Assembly: GCF_900103605.1 (NCBI RefSeq)
Contig: NZ_FNHY01000002.1
Location: forward strand, 372,001-436,000
Direction: 5' to 3'
Origin: Psychrobacillus sp. OK028
Lineage (GTDB): Bacteria > Bacillota > Bacilli > Bacillales_A > Planococcaceae
DNA: 64,000 nt
The notes beneath the pieces were generated by a model that ran no database searches, was not told the origin of the DNA, and worked only from the letters and a program-made list of their open reading frames with translations. A program made the translations under genes and the position numbers. How positions within the stretch are numbered: the stretch's first letter is position 1; every line of letters starts with the position of its first letter. Below, one piece after another: positions 1 to 8,372 of this stretch.

Positions 1-351
1 TATTCTAAGGAACGCAAGCAATTTGGTAAATCTCTTTCTGAATTTCAGGTAACTCAATTTAAATTGGCCGATATGGCGATGAAAATTGAGCTTGCTCGCA
101 CAATGGTACACAAAGCAGCATGGTTAAAAGATCAAGGTCGTGCATTTGGTAAGGAAGCTTCAATGTGTAAACTATATGCATCCGAAATCGCAATGGAAGT
201 AGCCGATCAGGCAATTCAAATACATGGTGGATACGGCTATATGAAAGAGTATGAGGTAGAACGATATATGCGTGATGCTAAATTACTCGAAATTGGTGAA
301 GGTACTTCTGAAGTACAAAGAATGGTAATTGCTCGACATATAGGTTGTTAA
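1..351 (+). CDS. Acyl-CoA dehydrogenase, C-terminal part (cut by window start)
   Basis: The reading frame is open from base 1, so the gene begins before the window and only about 116 C-terminal residues are visible. They match the C-terminal helical domain of flavin-dependent acyl-CoA dehydrogenases, which oxidise fatty acyl-CoA to trans-2-enoyl-CoA and pass electrons to ETF. Visible signatures are ERKQFGK, QIHGGYGY, VERYMRDAK and EGTSEVQRMVIARHI, the usual family ending; the Glu in this last part is close to the place of the catalytic base in many members. Chain-length specificity cannot be judged from this fragment. It is not an obvious operon partner of the cytochrome gene 150 bp downstream. 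Confidence 0.93.
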   Translation, partial: YSKERKQFGKSLSEFQVTQFKLADMAMKIELARTMVHKAAWLKDQGRAFGKEASMCKLYASEIAMEVADQAIQIHGGYGYMKEYEVERYMRDAKLLEIGEGTSEVQRMVIARHIGC

Positions 352-503
352 TTTGTAGAAATTAATCGAATAATTATGTCTAAATTGTCACAAAGTAAGA
401 AAACTTCTCCCCTAGGACTTTTAGTTTTCTCTAGAATGCAGTACAATATTAATGTTGACTAATTCTATATTAGAAAAGATTGTATTAAAAGGGAGGGTTA
501 ACT

Positions 504-872
504 ATGCAAAGAAATCCAATAATTCCATTTATCTTAATTATGGCTTTTGGTATTGGTCTAATTTTCTTCTTGTCTTTAGACGGTGTAGGTAACAAAGAAG
601 AAATCGCTGCAACTGAAGAGCATGCTGAAGGTGGCGGTGAAGAAGCATCAGCTGGAGAATTTGATCCAGAAGCTTTTGCACAAGGAAAATGTATCGGTTG
701 TCATGGTAACAGTTATGAAGGAACTGGAGCTGCTCCTGCATTAGTAGGAACTGCATTATCTGAAGATGAAGTGAAAGACGTTTTAGCAAATGGTAGAGGT
801 GCAATGCCAGCCGGTTTAGTACCAGCTGAAAACATTGACGCTATGGCGGCATGGATTAAATCTTTAGAATAG
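504..872 (+). CDS. cccA: Membrane-anchored cytochrome c550
   Basis: A 122-residue c-type cytochrome that carries electrons on the outer face of the membrane. Residues 7-25 form one hydrophobic anchor. A Gly/Glu/Ala-rich linker (about 30-55) follows, then a haem domain with CIGCH at 63-67 and a likely axial Met in GAMPAG (residue 101). It resembles Bacillus CccA, which in B. subtilis also sits just upstream of trmK. The start has a good ribosome binding site (GGGAGG, 490s). A hairpin terminator follows immediately, so it is probably transcribed alone. The membrane anchor with a short haem domain argues against a soluble cytochrome. Confidence 0.9.
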   Translation: MQRNPIIPFILIMAFGIGLIFFLSLDGVGNKEEIAATEEHAEGGGEEASAGEFDPEAFAQGKCIGCHGNSYEGTGAAPALVGTALSEDEVKDVLANGRGAMPAGLVPAENIDAMAAWIKSLE

Positions 873-881
873 TATTAAAAC

Positions 882-922
882 AAAAGACCTTAGATTCGGT
901 AAAAGAATCGAGGTCTTTTTTC
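882..922 (+). terminator. Rho-independent terminator after cccA
   Basis: AAAAGACCT and AGGTCTTTT pair at the base and GATTC/GAATC pair inside, followed by a T-rich run. It sits 10 bp after the cytochrome stop codon. Confidence 0.85.
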
Positions 923-961
923 TTTTTTGCTATAATAGCTATTAGAAGAGGTGTTGAAATA

Positions 962-1651
962 ATGAATGCAAAAAAATTATCGGAAAGACTGAGAACAGTC
1001 GCTTCCTTTGTAGAAGAAAATACTATTTTAGCGGATATCGGAAGTGATCATGCTTATTTGCCATGTTTTTTAGTGCATGAAGGTGTCATTACAAAAGCAA
1101 TTGCTGGCGAGGTCGTAAAGGGTCCGTTCGAATCTGCCCAAAAACAAGTGATGAGTGAAGGTCTACAAGAAAATATTGATGTTCGCTTTGGCAACGGATT
1201 AGCAGTAATCTCGGAAGAAGACAATGTTCAAACTATTACCATAGCTGGAATGGGTGGTCCACTCATTGCTTCTATATTAGAGACTGGTAAAGAAAAACTC
1301 ACTAAAGTAGAAACGCTCATTTTACAACCAAATATACATGCAAAAGCTATACGTGAATGGGCAATTCAAGAACACTGGAAGATAGAAAACGAAGTAATTC
1401 TAGAGGAACACGATAAAATTTATGAAATTCTTGTGTTAAAAAAAGGCATGATGAGTTTATCGGAAAAAGAGTTATTAGTCGGTCCCGTTTTAGGTGAAGA
1501 AAAATCTCCCGTGTTCCAAAAAAAATGGAATACGGAATTGAATGAATGGCAGCGAATTGTAAACGAATTGAACAAATTAGAAGGCACAGAGGTTCAACAA
1601 AAGAAAGAGGAGCTTGAAAACAAAATTGCCTTAGTAAAGGAGATTTTATAA
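962..1651 (+). CDS. trmK: tRNA (adenine(22)-N1)-methyltransferase TrmK
   Basis: This 229-residue S-adenosylmethionine-dependent enzyme methylates N1 of adenine 22 in bacterial tRNAs. It has an N-terminal Rossmann-like fold with the SAM-binding stretch ADIGSDHAYLP (residues about 25-35) and the family motif IAGMGGPLI (about 94-102), then a C-terminal helical, charged region (about 165-229) that fits the coiled-coil extension of the family. The start follows GAAGAGGTG. The next gene begins 3 bp after the stop, so the two are co-transcribed, as in the B. subtilis yqfN-yqfO pair. Confidence 0.93.
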   Translation: MNAKKLSERLRTVASFVEENTILADIGSDHAYLPCFLVHEGVITKAIAGEVVKGPFESAQKQVMSEGLQENIDVRFGNGLAVISEEDNVQTITIAGMGGPLIASILETGKEKLTKVETLILQPNIHAKAIREWAIQEHWKIENEVILEEHDKIYEILVLKKGMMSLSEKELLVGPVLGEEKSPVFQKKWNTELNEWQRIVNELNKLEGTEVQQKKEELENKIALVKEIL

Positions 1652-1654
1652 AAG

Positions 1655-2773
1655 ATGAAGGAAACAAATGCACAACATATTATTTCCCTTTTCGAACAAT
1701 GGGCACCTAAATCGTTAGCGGTCGATGGAGATCCAGTAGGTTTACAAGTTGGCACACTAAATAAAAAAGTAACAAAAATTTTAGTAACGTTAGATGTGAA
1801 TCTGGATACAGTAGAAGAAGCAATTACAAATGGTTGTGAGCTTATCATTGCGCATCATCCACCTATTTTTAGAGGATTAAAAAATATGCGAACAGATTTG
1901 CCACAAGGAATACTAATCGAGAAATTGATTAAGCATGATATTGCCGTATATGCTGCACATACGAATTTAGACATTGCAAATGGGGGAGTTAATGATTTGC
2001 TTGCTACTGCTCTACATTTAGAAAATATAGAGATTCTAGAGCAAACTTCCTCGGAACAGCTGATGAAGTTAGCAGTATTTACTCCTAAAGAATCCACAAT
2101 CGCAGTAAGAACTGCTTTAAGCACCGCTGGAGCAGGCAAAATCGGTGATTATGATAGCTGTAGCTTTACTACTAGCGGAGAGGGAAGATTTAAGCCTTTA
2201 GAGGACGCAACCCCTTATATTGGACAAGCGAACGAATTATCAATTGTAGAAGAGGATAAAGTGGAAGTAGTTTTTCCTGTTTCTATGAAAAATAAAATAT
2301 TAAAAGCTTTATTGACAACTCATCCCTATGAAGAGCCTGCTTATGATTTAGTGTCGCTAGAAGCAGAAGTAAATATTAAAGGACTAGGTAGAATTGGTAT
2401 ATTGCCTGAAAAACAATTATTAGGGGATTATGCACAACTAGTAAAGCAACAGTTAAACGTTCCTTTTGTTCGAGTTGTGGGTGATTTGACGAAGGAAGTT
2501 CGAAAGGTTGCTGTGCTTGGTGGAGATGGCAATAAATATATACAGATAGCTAAAAGAGCAGGTGCAGATGTGTTTATAACAGGTGATCTCTATTTCCATG
2601 TTGCACAGGACGCAGAGGCTATTGGGTTATCGGTTATTGACCCAGGACATCATGTGGAACAGATAATGAAAACCGGTGTTGCGGAGTATATGACAAAGGT
2701 TTGTGTGGATAACAAGCTCGAAGTTGAATTCATCCCTTCAAAAATCTCAACCGAACCCTTTCAATTAATTTGA
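1655..2773 (+). CDS. Nif3-like dinuclear metal centre protein (YqfO family)
   Basis: A 372-residue NIF3/DUF34 family protein. Metal-binding signatures are visible at both ends: IIAHHPPIF (about residues 65-73) and AAHTNLD near the N-terminus, ITGDLYFHVAQD and DPGHHVEQ near the C-terminus. The middle third (about 130-235) is the inserted PII/CutA-like domain seen in the longer Bacillus members. The biochemical role of the family is still debated; GTP cyclohydrolase-like activity and metal-insertion roles have been proposed, so none is asserted here. It is co-transcribed with trmK (3-bp gap). Confidence 0.9.
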   Translation: MKETNAQHIISLFEQWAPKSLAVDGDPVGLQVGTLNKKVTKILVTLDVNLDTVEEAITNGCELIIAHHPPIFRGLKNMRTDLPQGILIEKLIKHDIAVYAAHTNLDIANGGVNDLLATALHLENIEILEQTSSEQLMKLAVFTPKESTIAVRTALSTAGAGKIGDYDSCSFTTSGEGRFKPLEDATPYIGQANELSIVEEDKVEVVFPVSMKNKILKALLTTHPYEEPAYDLVSLEAEVNIKGLGRIGILPEKQLLGDYAQLVKQQLNVPFVRVVGDLTKEVRKVAVLGGDGNKYIQIAKRAGADVFITGDLYFHVAQDAEAIGLSVIDPGHHVEQIMKTGVAEYMTKVCVDNKLEVEFIPSKISTEPFQLI

Positions 2774-3046
2774 TAGTGTAGAGTCAGCCATTAAGGTAGT
2801 TGAAACTTTAGTTTAAATATCACTACCATTACTTTTAAGCTATCCCGCCATCTAAAGGATATGCTACGCATTTTTTTGGGCAGTGTCTTTGATGCTAGTA
2901 ACCGCAGTAGCATATTTTCATAGTGAAAAGGAGATTGAAGCCGTGCACAGGGAAAGTGTGCTCTGGAACGAAAGTCAGAGGTATTATCCTGTACTATTAA
3001 TATAACAGTATAAAAAAGCTGCTCGAATAGCGAGCAGCTTTTTGTG
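2774..3046. other. Intergenic region between two convergent genes
   Basis: About 270 bp with no convincing gene. The only clear element is the bidirectional terminator at 3013-3043. The remaining 230 bp contains frames without good start sites and I cannot assign it. Confidence 0.6.
3013..3043. terminator. Bidirectional terminator between nif3-like gene and ispH
   Basis: AAAAAGCTGCTCG and CGAGCAGCTTTTT form a perfect 13-bp stem with a 5-nt loop. A/T runs on both sides suit the convergent genes. Confidence 0.9.
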
Positions 3047-4024
3047 TTAGTTAACTGTATAAGGTTCAATACGATTTACAGGTTTTGGTATTTTAATTTT
3101 AGGCAAAATCTTTTCCGGTGCCGTTTTTTTAGTTGTATCATGCGTTTCAGGATCATTTGGATCATATTTTTCTAAGAATTGAATAACCTCTTTGACAATA
3201 GGAGTAGGAGTAGAAGCTCCTGCAGTTACAGCTACATGCGAAATATTGTCCAGCCATTCCAATTTTAAATCAGAGATGTCGCCAATTCGATAAGAAGGAG
3301 TTCCAGCTATTTCCTCTGAAACTTGAGTCAGTCTATTAGAATTATTACTCATTGGATCACCAACTACTATTAATAGTTCAGCTTCTCCGGCCTGCTCAGC
3401 AACAGCTTCTTGTCGAACCTGAGTAGCTAGACAGATTTCTTTATGAACTTCAACATGTGGGAATTTCTCTTCTAATTTTTTCATGAGATCCACAACGTCC
3501 CATTGAGACATTGTTGTTTGATTAGTAACTAGTAATTTATCAGCTGAAATTATTAAATTTTCAACATCTTCTAAGGTTTGAACTAAATGGACCTTGTCAG
3601 GAGCTACACCAATCGCACCTTCAGGCTCTGGATGTCCTTTTTTGCCGATATAAATAATCTCATAGCCTTCTGCCGTTTTTTCTCGGATTAGGTCATGTGT
3701 AACGGTCACATCTGGACATGTTGCATCTATAGAAACTAATCCCTTCCGTCGAGCTAGTTCTTTCACTTCAGGGGAAACACCGTGTGCAGTGAAGATAACC
3801 GTACCTGTATCTACCTTCGATAAAATATCTAAGCGATTTTCTCCGTCTAAAGTAATTATTCCATCCATTTCAAATGCATCAGTTACATGTTTATTGTGAA
3901 CAATCATTCCTAAAATATATATAGGCCTTGGAAGAGAAGTGTCTAATGCAGCATTTCGAGCAATAACCATTGCATCTACAACACCATAACAATATCCTCT
4001 AGGCGAAATTTTTTGTACAATCAT
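3047..4024 (-). CDS. ispH: 4-hydroxy-3-methylbut-2-enyl diphosphate reductase
   Basis: IspH (LytB) is the last enzyme of the MEP isoprenoid pathway and reduces HMBPP to IPP and DMAPP with an iron-sulfur cluster. Family features seen are PRGYCYGV near the N-terminus (first cluster Cys), [18 protein letters not shown] (second Cys), [11 protein letters not shown] (third Cys) and [13 protein letters not shown]. The ATG at 4024 is chosen over longer options because GAAGGGAG lies 8 nt before it, giving 325 residues. ispG of the same pathway lies at 11135-12259. A Lys/Pro-rich tail of about 30 residues follows the catalytic core. Confidence 0.95.
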   Translation of the reverse strand: MIVQKISPRGYCYGVVDAMVIARNAALDTSLPRPIYILGMIVHNKHVTDAFEMDGIITLDGENRLDILSKVDTGTVIFTAHGVSPEVKELARRKGLVSIDATCPDVTVTHDLIREKTAEGYEIIYIGKKGHPEPEGAIGVAPDKVHLVQTLEDVENLIISADKLLVTNQTTMSQWDVVDLMKKLEEKFPHVEVHKEICLATQVRQEAVAEQAGEAELLIVVGDPMSNNSNRLTQVSEEIAGTPSYRIGDISDLKLEWLDNISHVAVTAGASTPTPIVKEVIQFLEKYDPNDPETHDTTKKTAPEKILPKIKIPKPVNRIEPYTVN

Positions 4025-4090
4025 TTTTGTAACTCCCTTCAATACGAGCATACTCATATTATAACGGAGCAAATAGATGAATACAAAATA

Positions 4091-4582
4091 TTAAATTGGC
4101 GGCTGGAATATTCGTGGGATGGAAGCTCCATTTGTTACAGATGCTGCGGTATTAGCTGCTCTCGCAGCTGTGGATGCAGCACTTACGTTAGCAGCAGTAG
4201 CGGCTGTTGTAGCAGCTGGAACAGACTGAAAACCACGATATAATTTCAACAGAGCTGGAACATTTTGTATCATCGGAGCAAATTGTCTAACCATAGGTGT
4301 AAGCTGCTGGGCTGTATTTAAGAATTTGTCCGCTGTTTGTAAGTAACTCATTGTTTTACTCGCGGGTGGACCCTGTTGGAAGCCTCCGCCTCCTGTGGGA
4401 GCTGATTGAAACTGACTAAAAAAATTTGTCGCTGGTCCTGAAGGTGAAGGAGGCGGAGGACCTTGATTCCCTCCAAAGAATTGGAAGGGATTACTCGGAA
4501 CATTTTGAGGACTAGGATTGGACATGCCAAAAAAATCATTTCCTCGATTTTGAGCAAATGGATAAAAAGATTGATAGCGCAT
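4091..4582 (-). CDS. VrrA/YqfQ-like low-complexity protein
   Basis: A 163-residue protein of biased composition. It has a Pro/Gly/Asn/Phe-rich N-terminal half, a more ordered middle (about 85-120, TADKFLNTAQQLTPMVRQFAPMI) and an Ala/Thr-rich C-terminus. Position (between ispH and the cshB helicase) and composition match YqfQ/VrrA, the Bacillus anthracis protein encoded by a variable-repeat locus. Function is unknown. The start follows GAAAGGAGATG. The Ala-rich end is encoded by loosely repeated GCT/GCA codons, so length variation between strains is plausible. Confidence 0.8.
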   Translation of the reverse strand: MRYQSFYPFAQNRGNDFFGMSNPSPQNVPSNPFQFFGGNQGPPPPSPSGPATNFFSQFQSAPTGGGGFQQGPPASKTMSYLQTADKFLNTAQQLTPMVRQFAPMIQNVPALLKLYRGFQSVPAATTAATAANVSAASTAARAANTAASVTNGASIPRIFQPPI

Positions 4583-4686
4583 TTTTTCATCTCCTTTCGA
4601 ACAGTAAAGACTATTCTATTCTATGCAAATTATACGTTTTATGTACAATCGTGGTACAATAAAGAAATGTGAGGGAGTGACGTAGA

Positions 4687-5985
4687 ATGTCAAAATATAC
4701 AGATTATAGTTTTCAGCCTTTTTTGCTAGATGCAATTGAAAAATTAGGCTTCCAAGAACCAACGCCAATTCAAAGAGAAATGATTCCACTTGTTTTAAAG
4801 GGGAAAAGTGCGATTGGTCAAGCACATACTGGAACAGGAAAAACACATAGTTTTTTGATCCCAATTGTTGAAAAAATAGATGCTAGTAAAAAAGAAGTAC
4901 AAGCAGTTATTACATCACCAACAAGAGAGCTTGCAACACAAATTTATAATGAGTTGAACAAGCTAGTAGAAGGCACAGAAATTCAGACAAAATTGTTTAT
5001 TGGTGGAACGGACAAAGCCCGTGCAATTGAAAAACTAAAAACACAACCACAGATTGTTGTTGGAACACCAGGTAGACTTCGTGATCTTGCAGTAGAGCAA
5101 GCATTACTTGTTCATACTGCAAATGTTTTAGTCGTCGATGAAGCTGACCTAGCTTTCGATCTTGGTTTTATCAATGAAATTGATCAATTTGCATCTCGTA
5201 TGCCTGAGAAATTAGAAATGTACGTATTTTCTGCTACCATTCCAGAAAAATTACAGCCTTTCTTAAAAAAATATATGGATTCACCAGTTCATATAAAAAT
5301 AGGTGAAAAACGTCGAGTTGCAGAAGGTATTGAATTTATCGTAACTCCAGTTCGAAGTAAATCTAGAAAGAAACGTTTACTTGATGTAATGGAAGGTATA
5401 AATCCATACTTAGCTATTATATTTGCAAATACGAAGCAGCATGCAGATGAGGTTGCGAACTATTTACAAGGAAACGGTATTAAAGCTGGCGTAGTCCATG
5501 GAGATATATCTCCACGTGATCGTAAACGTGTGATGAAGCAAATCCATGATCTTGAGTTTCAATATATTGTTGCAACGGACCTTGCTGCACGTGGGATTGA
5601 TATTCCAGGTGTCAGCCATGTTATTAACTACGAGATACCAGATGACTTAGAGTTTTTTGTTCATCGTGTCGGAAGAACCGCTCGTGCAGGAATGACCGGT
5701 ATTGCCATTACTCTTTACGAACCATCAGACGAAGATGCTTTAGTGCGCCTTGAGAAAATGGGGATTCCTCTTGAACATAAAGATGTGATTAATGGAGAAT
5801 GGTCAGAGCTTAAGGAACGCCACGCAAGAAAAAACCGCACTAAAAATGAAAATGAAATAGATGCAATAGCTAAAGCCCAAGTACGTAAGCCTAAAAAGGT
5901 AAAACCAGGCTACAAGCGTAATATGAAATGGGAAATGGATAAAGTTAAGAAAAGAGAGAGACGCATTAAAAACCGTAAGAAATAA
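4687..5985 (+). CDS. cshB: DEAD-box ATP-dependent RNA helicase CshB
   Basis: A 432-residue DEAD-box helicase that unwinds RNA duplexes; Bacillus relatives act in cold adaptation, ribosome assembly and mRNA turnover. Motifs in order: Q motif near EPTPIQ, Walker A AHTGTGKT, PTRELA, TPGRL, VDEAD, SAT, then RecA domain 2 with IIFANTK, VHGD, ATDLAARGIDI and HRVGRTARAG. The Lys/Arg-rich tail (about 375-432) is probably an RNA-binding extension. The DEAD motif reads DEAD exactly. It lies 12 bp upstream of nfo, so co-transcription is likely. Confidence 0.95.
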   Translation: MSKYTDYSFQPFLLDAIEKLGFQEPTPIQREMIPLVLKGKSAIGQAHTGTGKTHSFLIPIVEKIDASKKEVQAVITSPTRELATQIYNELNKLVEGTEIQTKLFIGGTDKARAIEKLKTQPQIVVGTPGRLRDLAVEQALLVHTANVLVVDEADLAFDLGFINEIDQFASRMPEKLEMYVFSATIPEKLQPFLKKYMDSPVHIKIGEKRRVAEGIEFIVTPVRSKSRKKRLLDVMEGINPYLAIIFANTKQHADEVANYLQGNGIKAGVVHGDISPRDRKRVMKQIHDLEFQYIVATDLAARGIDIPGVSHVINYEIPDDLEFFVHRVGRTARAGMTGIAITLYEPSDEDALVRLEKMGIPLEHKDVINGEWSELKERHARKNRTKNENEIDAIAKAQVRKPKKVKPGYKRNMKWEMDKVKKRERRIKNRKK

Positions 5986-5997
5986 GGAGTTGCTATT

Positions 5998-6882
5998 ATG
6001 TTATTAGGATCACATGTTTCTATGAGTGGTAAAGAAATGCTACTGAATTCGAGTAAAGAAGCTGCATCATATGGTGCAAATACTTTTATGATTTATACAG
6101 GAGCACCACAAAATACTAGAAGAAAACCAATTGAAGAATTGAATATTGAAGCTGGTATTGCACATATGAAAGAAAATGGGATGTCCAATATCGTCGTACA
6201 TGCTCCTTATATCATCAATCTAGGAAATACGACAAAACCCGAAACTTTTGCTCTTGGTGTTGAGTTTTTACAAAAAGAAATTGAAAGAACCGCACATATT
6301 GGTGCCACTCAAATTGTTTTGCATCCAGGAGCCCATGTGGGAGCTGGAGCAGATGCTGGTATTGCAAGAATTGTTGAAGGTTTAAATGAAGTGCTATCAA
6401 CTGAATTCCCCGTTCAAATTGCTTTAGAAACAATGGCTGGAAAAGGATCGGAATGTGGGCGCACTTTTGATGAACTTGCCAAAATTATTGATGGTGTTGT
6501 AAACAATCATCGTTTATCTATTTGCATGGACACTTGTCATATTCACGATGCTGGTTATAATATCGTCGAAGATTTTGATGGGGTCTTAAATGAGTTTGAT
6601 AAGATAATTGGTATTGATCGTTTAAAAGTACTTCACATCAATGATAGTAAAAATGTTTGTGGAGCAGCAAAAGACCGACATGAAAATATCGGCTTTGGTG
6701 AAATTGGATTTGAGGCATTACAATATATCGTGCATCATCCACAATTGATGGAGCTACCGAAAATTTTAGAAACGCCGTTTGTAGGTGTAGATGCTAAATC
6801 GAAGGAAGCCCCATACAAATATGAGATAGAAATGCTTCGAACTAAAAAGTTTAACCCGGAAGCAATCGACGCTTTGCGTTAA
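5998..6882 (+). CDS. nfo: Endonuclease IV
   Basis: A 294-residue apurinic/apyrimidinic endonuclease (Nfo) that cleaves the backbone 5' to abasic sites in base excision repair. It is a TIM barrel with three zinc ions. Visible signatures are [10 protein letters not shown] at the N-terminus, [44 protein letters not shown] and GFEALQYIV; the His/Asp/Glu metal ligands are present. The start follows AAGGAGTTG. It is the last gene of the cshB-nfo unit and is followed by a strong terminator. Confidence 0.96.
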   Translation: MLLGSHVSMSGKEMLLNSSKEAASYGANTFMIYTGAPQNTRRKPIEELNIEAGIAHMKENGMSNIVVHAPYIINLGNTTKPETFALGVEFLQKEIERTAHIGATQIVLHPGAHVGAGADAGIARIVEGLNEVLSTEFPVQIALETMAGKGSECGRTFDELAKIIDGVVNNHRLSICMDTCHIHDAGYNIVEDFDGVLNEFDKIIGIDRLKVLHINDSKNVCGAAKDRHENIGFGEIGFEALQYIVHHPQLMELPKILETPFVGVDAKSKEAPYKYEIEMLRTKKFNPEAIDALR

Positions 6883-6973
6883 TAAGCAGGGTACTTCATT
6901 TGAAAACCTGTTTCAAACGTTTTCAAAGGGCATTGAACTGACGATTTACTATATAATTACCGATTGATTTTTA

Positions 6974-7017
6974 GGGATATTGGTTATGACACATGTCACA
7001 ACCAATATCCCTTTTTT
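6974..7017 (+). terminator. Strong terminator after nfo
   Basis: GGGATATTGGTT pairs perfectly with AACCAATATCCC over 12 bp, with a further TGAC/GTCA pairing inside, followed by six Ts. Confidence 0.9.
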
Positions 7018-7039
7018 CGTTAACCTTTTGGTTTTTGTC

Positions 7040-7150
7040 CCGCATCAACGGGCAGTAGATAACTGCCCGTAAAAGCCCGAATGGTTCAACTAACAATCAG
7101 TGGGGGATGAAGCCCCGCTGATTAAAGTTTCACTTTTTCTATCCGTCGCC
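7040..7150. repeat. GC-rich intergenic segment with two hairpins
   Basis: Two clear hairpins lie in an otherwise AT-rich gap: CGGGCAG-TAGATAA-CTGCCCG (about 7049-7069) and AATCAGTGGGG-N7-CCCCGCTGATT (about 7096-7124). The segment is much more GC-rich than its surroundings and has no reading frame. It looks like a dispersed Bacillales intergenic repeat rather than a gene. This is judged from composition and structure only. Confidence 0.4.
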
Positions 7151-7240
7151 CCCCTACAACTCTTAGAAATAGGCTTTCTGGATAACTAGAGTAAAGATAC
7201 TTTCTTATTCAAAAAAGAGGCTCACAAAGATTATCTTCTT

Positions 7241-7501
7241 TTATTTAAAAGAAGATGGTGCCTTTTCTTTTATTTCTTTATAAAGGTCCATTGCACGCTG
7301 TTCCCCAAGAATTTGGATCAATTTTTGTTGGATGGCTAAGGGTACTCCAAAAACAATCCAGGATAGTGAAATTTCTTTTAATAGAGGATGAACCCCTTTC
7401 AATTCTTTGTCTGACAACTGAATATCGAACCCTTTTACAATCGTTTTAAACTCCTTTAATGTACACGTTTGTAGCTGTTGAACAAATTTTTGAATATCCA
7501 G
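7241..7501 (-). CDS. DUF2624 (YqfT-like) small protein, apparent CTG start
   Basis: An 86-codon frame on the minus strand ending at 7241. Readable stretches are QKFVQQLQ, HPLLKEISLSW, QQKLIQILGEQRAMDLYKE. It fits the DUF2624 family, and B. subtilis yqfT occupies the same place after nfo. Function is unknown. The frame is closed upstream and contains no ATG, GTG or TTG before the conserved part. The only initiation-like context is GAAAGGATG-N5-CTG, so a CTG start at 7501 is proposed. Alternatives are an eroded start codon (pseudogene) or a sequence error. It diverges from znuC. Confidence 0.55.
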   Translation of the reverse strand: MDIQKFVQQLQTCTLKEFKTIVKGFDIQLSDKELKGVHPLLKEISLSWIVFGVPLAIQQKLIQILGEQRAMDLYKEIKEKAPSSFK

Positions 7502-7527
7502 AAAAACATCCTTTCAAGCATTTTTTA

Positions 7528-7556
7528 TTTACACAGGTTGGATTTAGGATTATACT
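7528..7556 (+). promoter_or_regulatory. Sigma-A-type promoter of the zinc operon
   Basis: TTTACA (7528-7533) and TATACT (7551-7556) are separated by exactly 17 bp, about 50 bp before the znuC start. A Zur-box-like sequence lies just downstream. Confidence 0.65.
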
Positions 7557-7566
7557 ATATCTTTGT

Positions 7567-7587
7567 AAATCGTAATCATTCTTAATT
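7567..7587 (+). promoter_or_regulatory. Zur-box-like operator
   Basis: AAATCGTAAT-C-ATTCTTAATT resembles the Bacillus Zur operator (AAATCGTAATnATTACGATTT). The left half is perfect and the right half is degenerate. It lies around the expected transcription start of znuC, where zinc-loaded Zur would block transcription. The operon itself encodes a Zur-like protein, which supports the reading. Confidence 0.6.
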
Positions 7588-7604
7588 AGAATCGAGGAAT
7601 TGTA

Positions 7605-8372
7605 ATGGGAACCCCATTGATCAACTTACATAATATTTCATATCAATACGAACAAACTAAAGCGTTAACCGATATCAATTTAACAATTGCAGAAGGGGAC
7701 TTTCTAGCGATTATTGGACCTAATGGCTCGGGAAAATCAACCTTGTTGAAAATAATCCTTGGATTATTAAAACCGACAAAAGGCGAAGTACTTCTTTTTG
7801 GAAAGCCGGTTAATCAGTTTAAAGATAAAGAGCGTATTGGATACGTTTCACAAAAATCCAATTCGTTCAATACTGGTTTTCCTGCTACTGTAAAAGAGGT
7901 AGTAAGAAGCGGCTTAGTTAAGAAAACAGGATTATTTCACCGATTTCCTTCAAATGTTGATAAGCAAGTAAAATCAGCTTTAAAGTCTGTAGGGATGGAA
8001 GACTACGCTATGAAAAATATCGGTGACCTTTCTGGGGGACAGCAACAGCGCGTCTTTATCGCAAGAGCGTTAATCAGTAATCCGAATGTATTAATCCTAG
8101 ACGAGCCAACTGTAGGAGTAGATAGTAAAAATGTAAAATCTTTTTATAATATGTTAAGTCACTTAAATCGGGAACATAAAATTACAATCGTCTTAGTAAC
8201 ACATGATGTGGATGCTGTATCCAAGAGTATTAGCCACGTGGCATGTTTAAATCAGCGAATTCATTTTCATGGCTTTAAAAATGATATGGATCAAATGAGT
8301 GATGAACAATTAGAGGCTTGGTATGGACATGCTGTTCGTAAAGTCGAACATCAAAGTGAGGTAATATCATGA
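7605..8372 (+). CDS. znuC: Zinc ABC transporter ATP-binding protein
   Basis: A 255-residue ATPase subunit of a high-affinity zinc importer (ZurA/ZnuC type; other metals are possible). It has Walker A GPNGSGKS (about residues 38-45), the Q-loop, signature LSGGQQQR, Walker B VLILDEPT and the switch His in VTHDVD. It overlaps the permease gene by 4 bp, and a Fur/Zur-family regulator follows, which points to zinc. No substrate-binding protein gene accompanies it here. Confidence 0.9.
   Translation: MGTPLINLHNISYQYEQTKALTDINLTIAEGDFLAIIGPNGSGKSTLLKIILGLLKPTKGEVLLFGKPVNQFKDKERIGYVSQKSNSFNTGFPATVKEVVRSGLVKKTGLFHRFPSNVDKQVKSALKSVGMEDYAMKNIGDLSGGQQQRVFIARALISNPNVLILDEPTVGVDSKNVKSFYNMLSHLNREHKITIVLVTHDVDAVSKSISHVACLNQRIHFHGFKNDMDQMSDEQLEAWYGHAVRKVEHQSEVIS

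Noticed and set aside
7255-7449. 64-codon plus-strand frame opposite the DUF2624-like gene
   Set aside because: It is a shadow: the minus strand carries the recognisable protein and the plus frame has no start signal.
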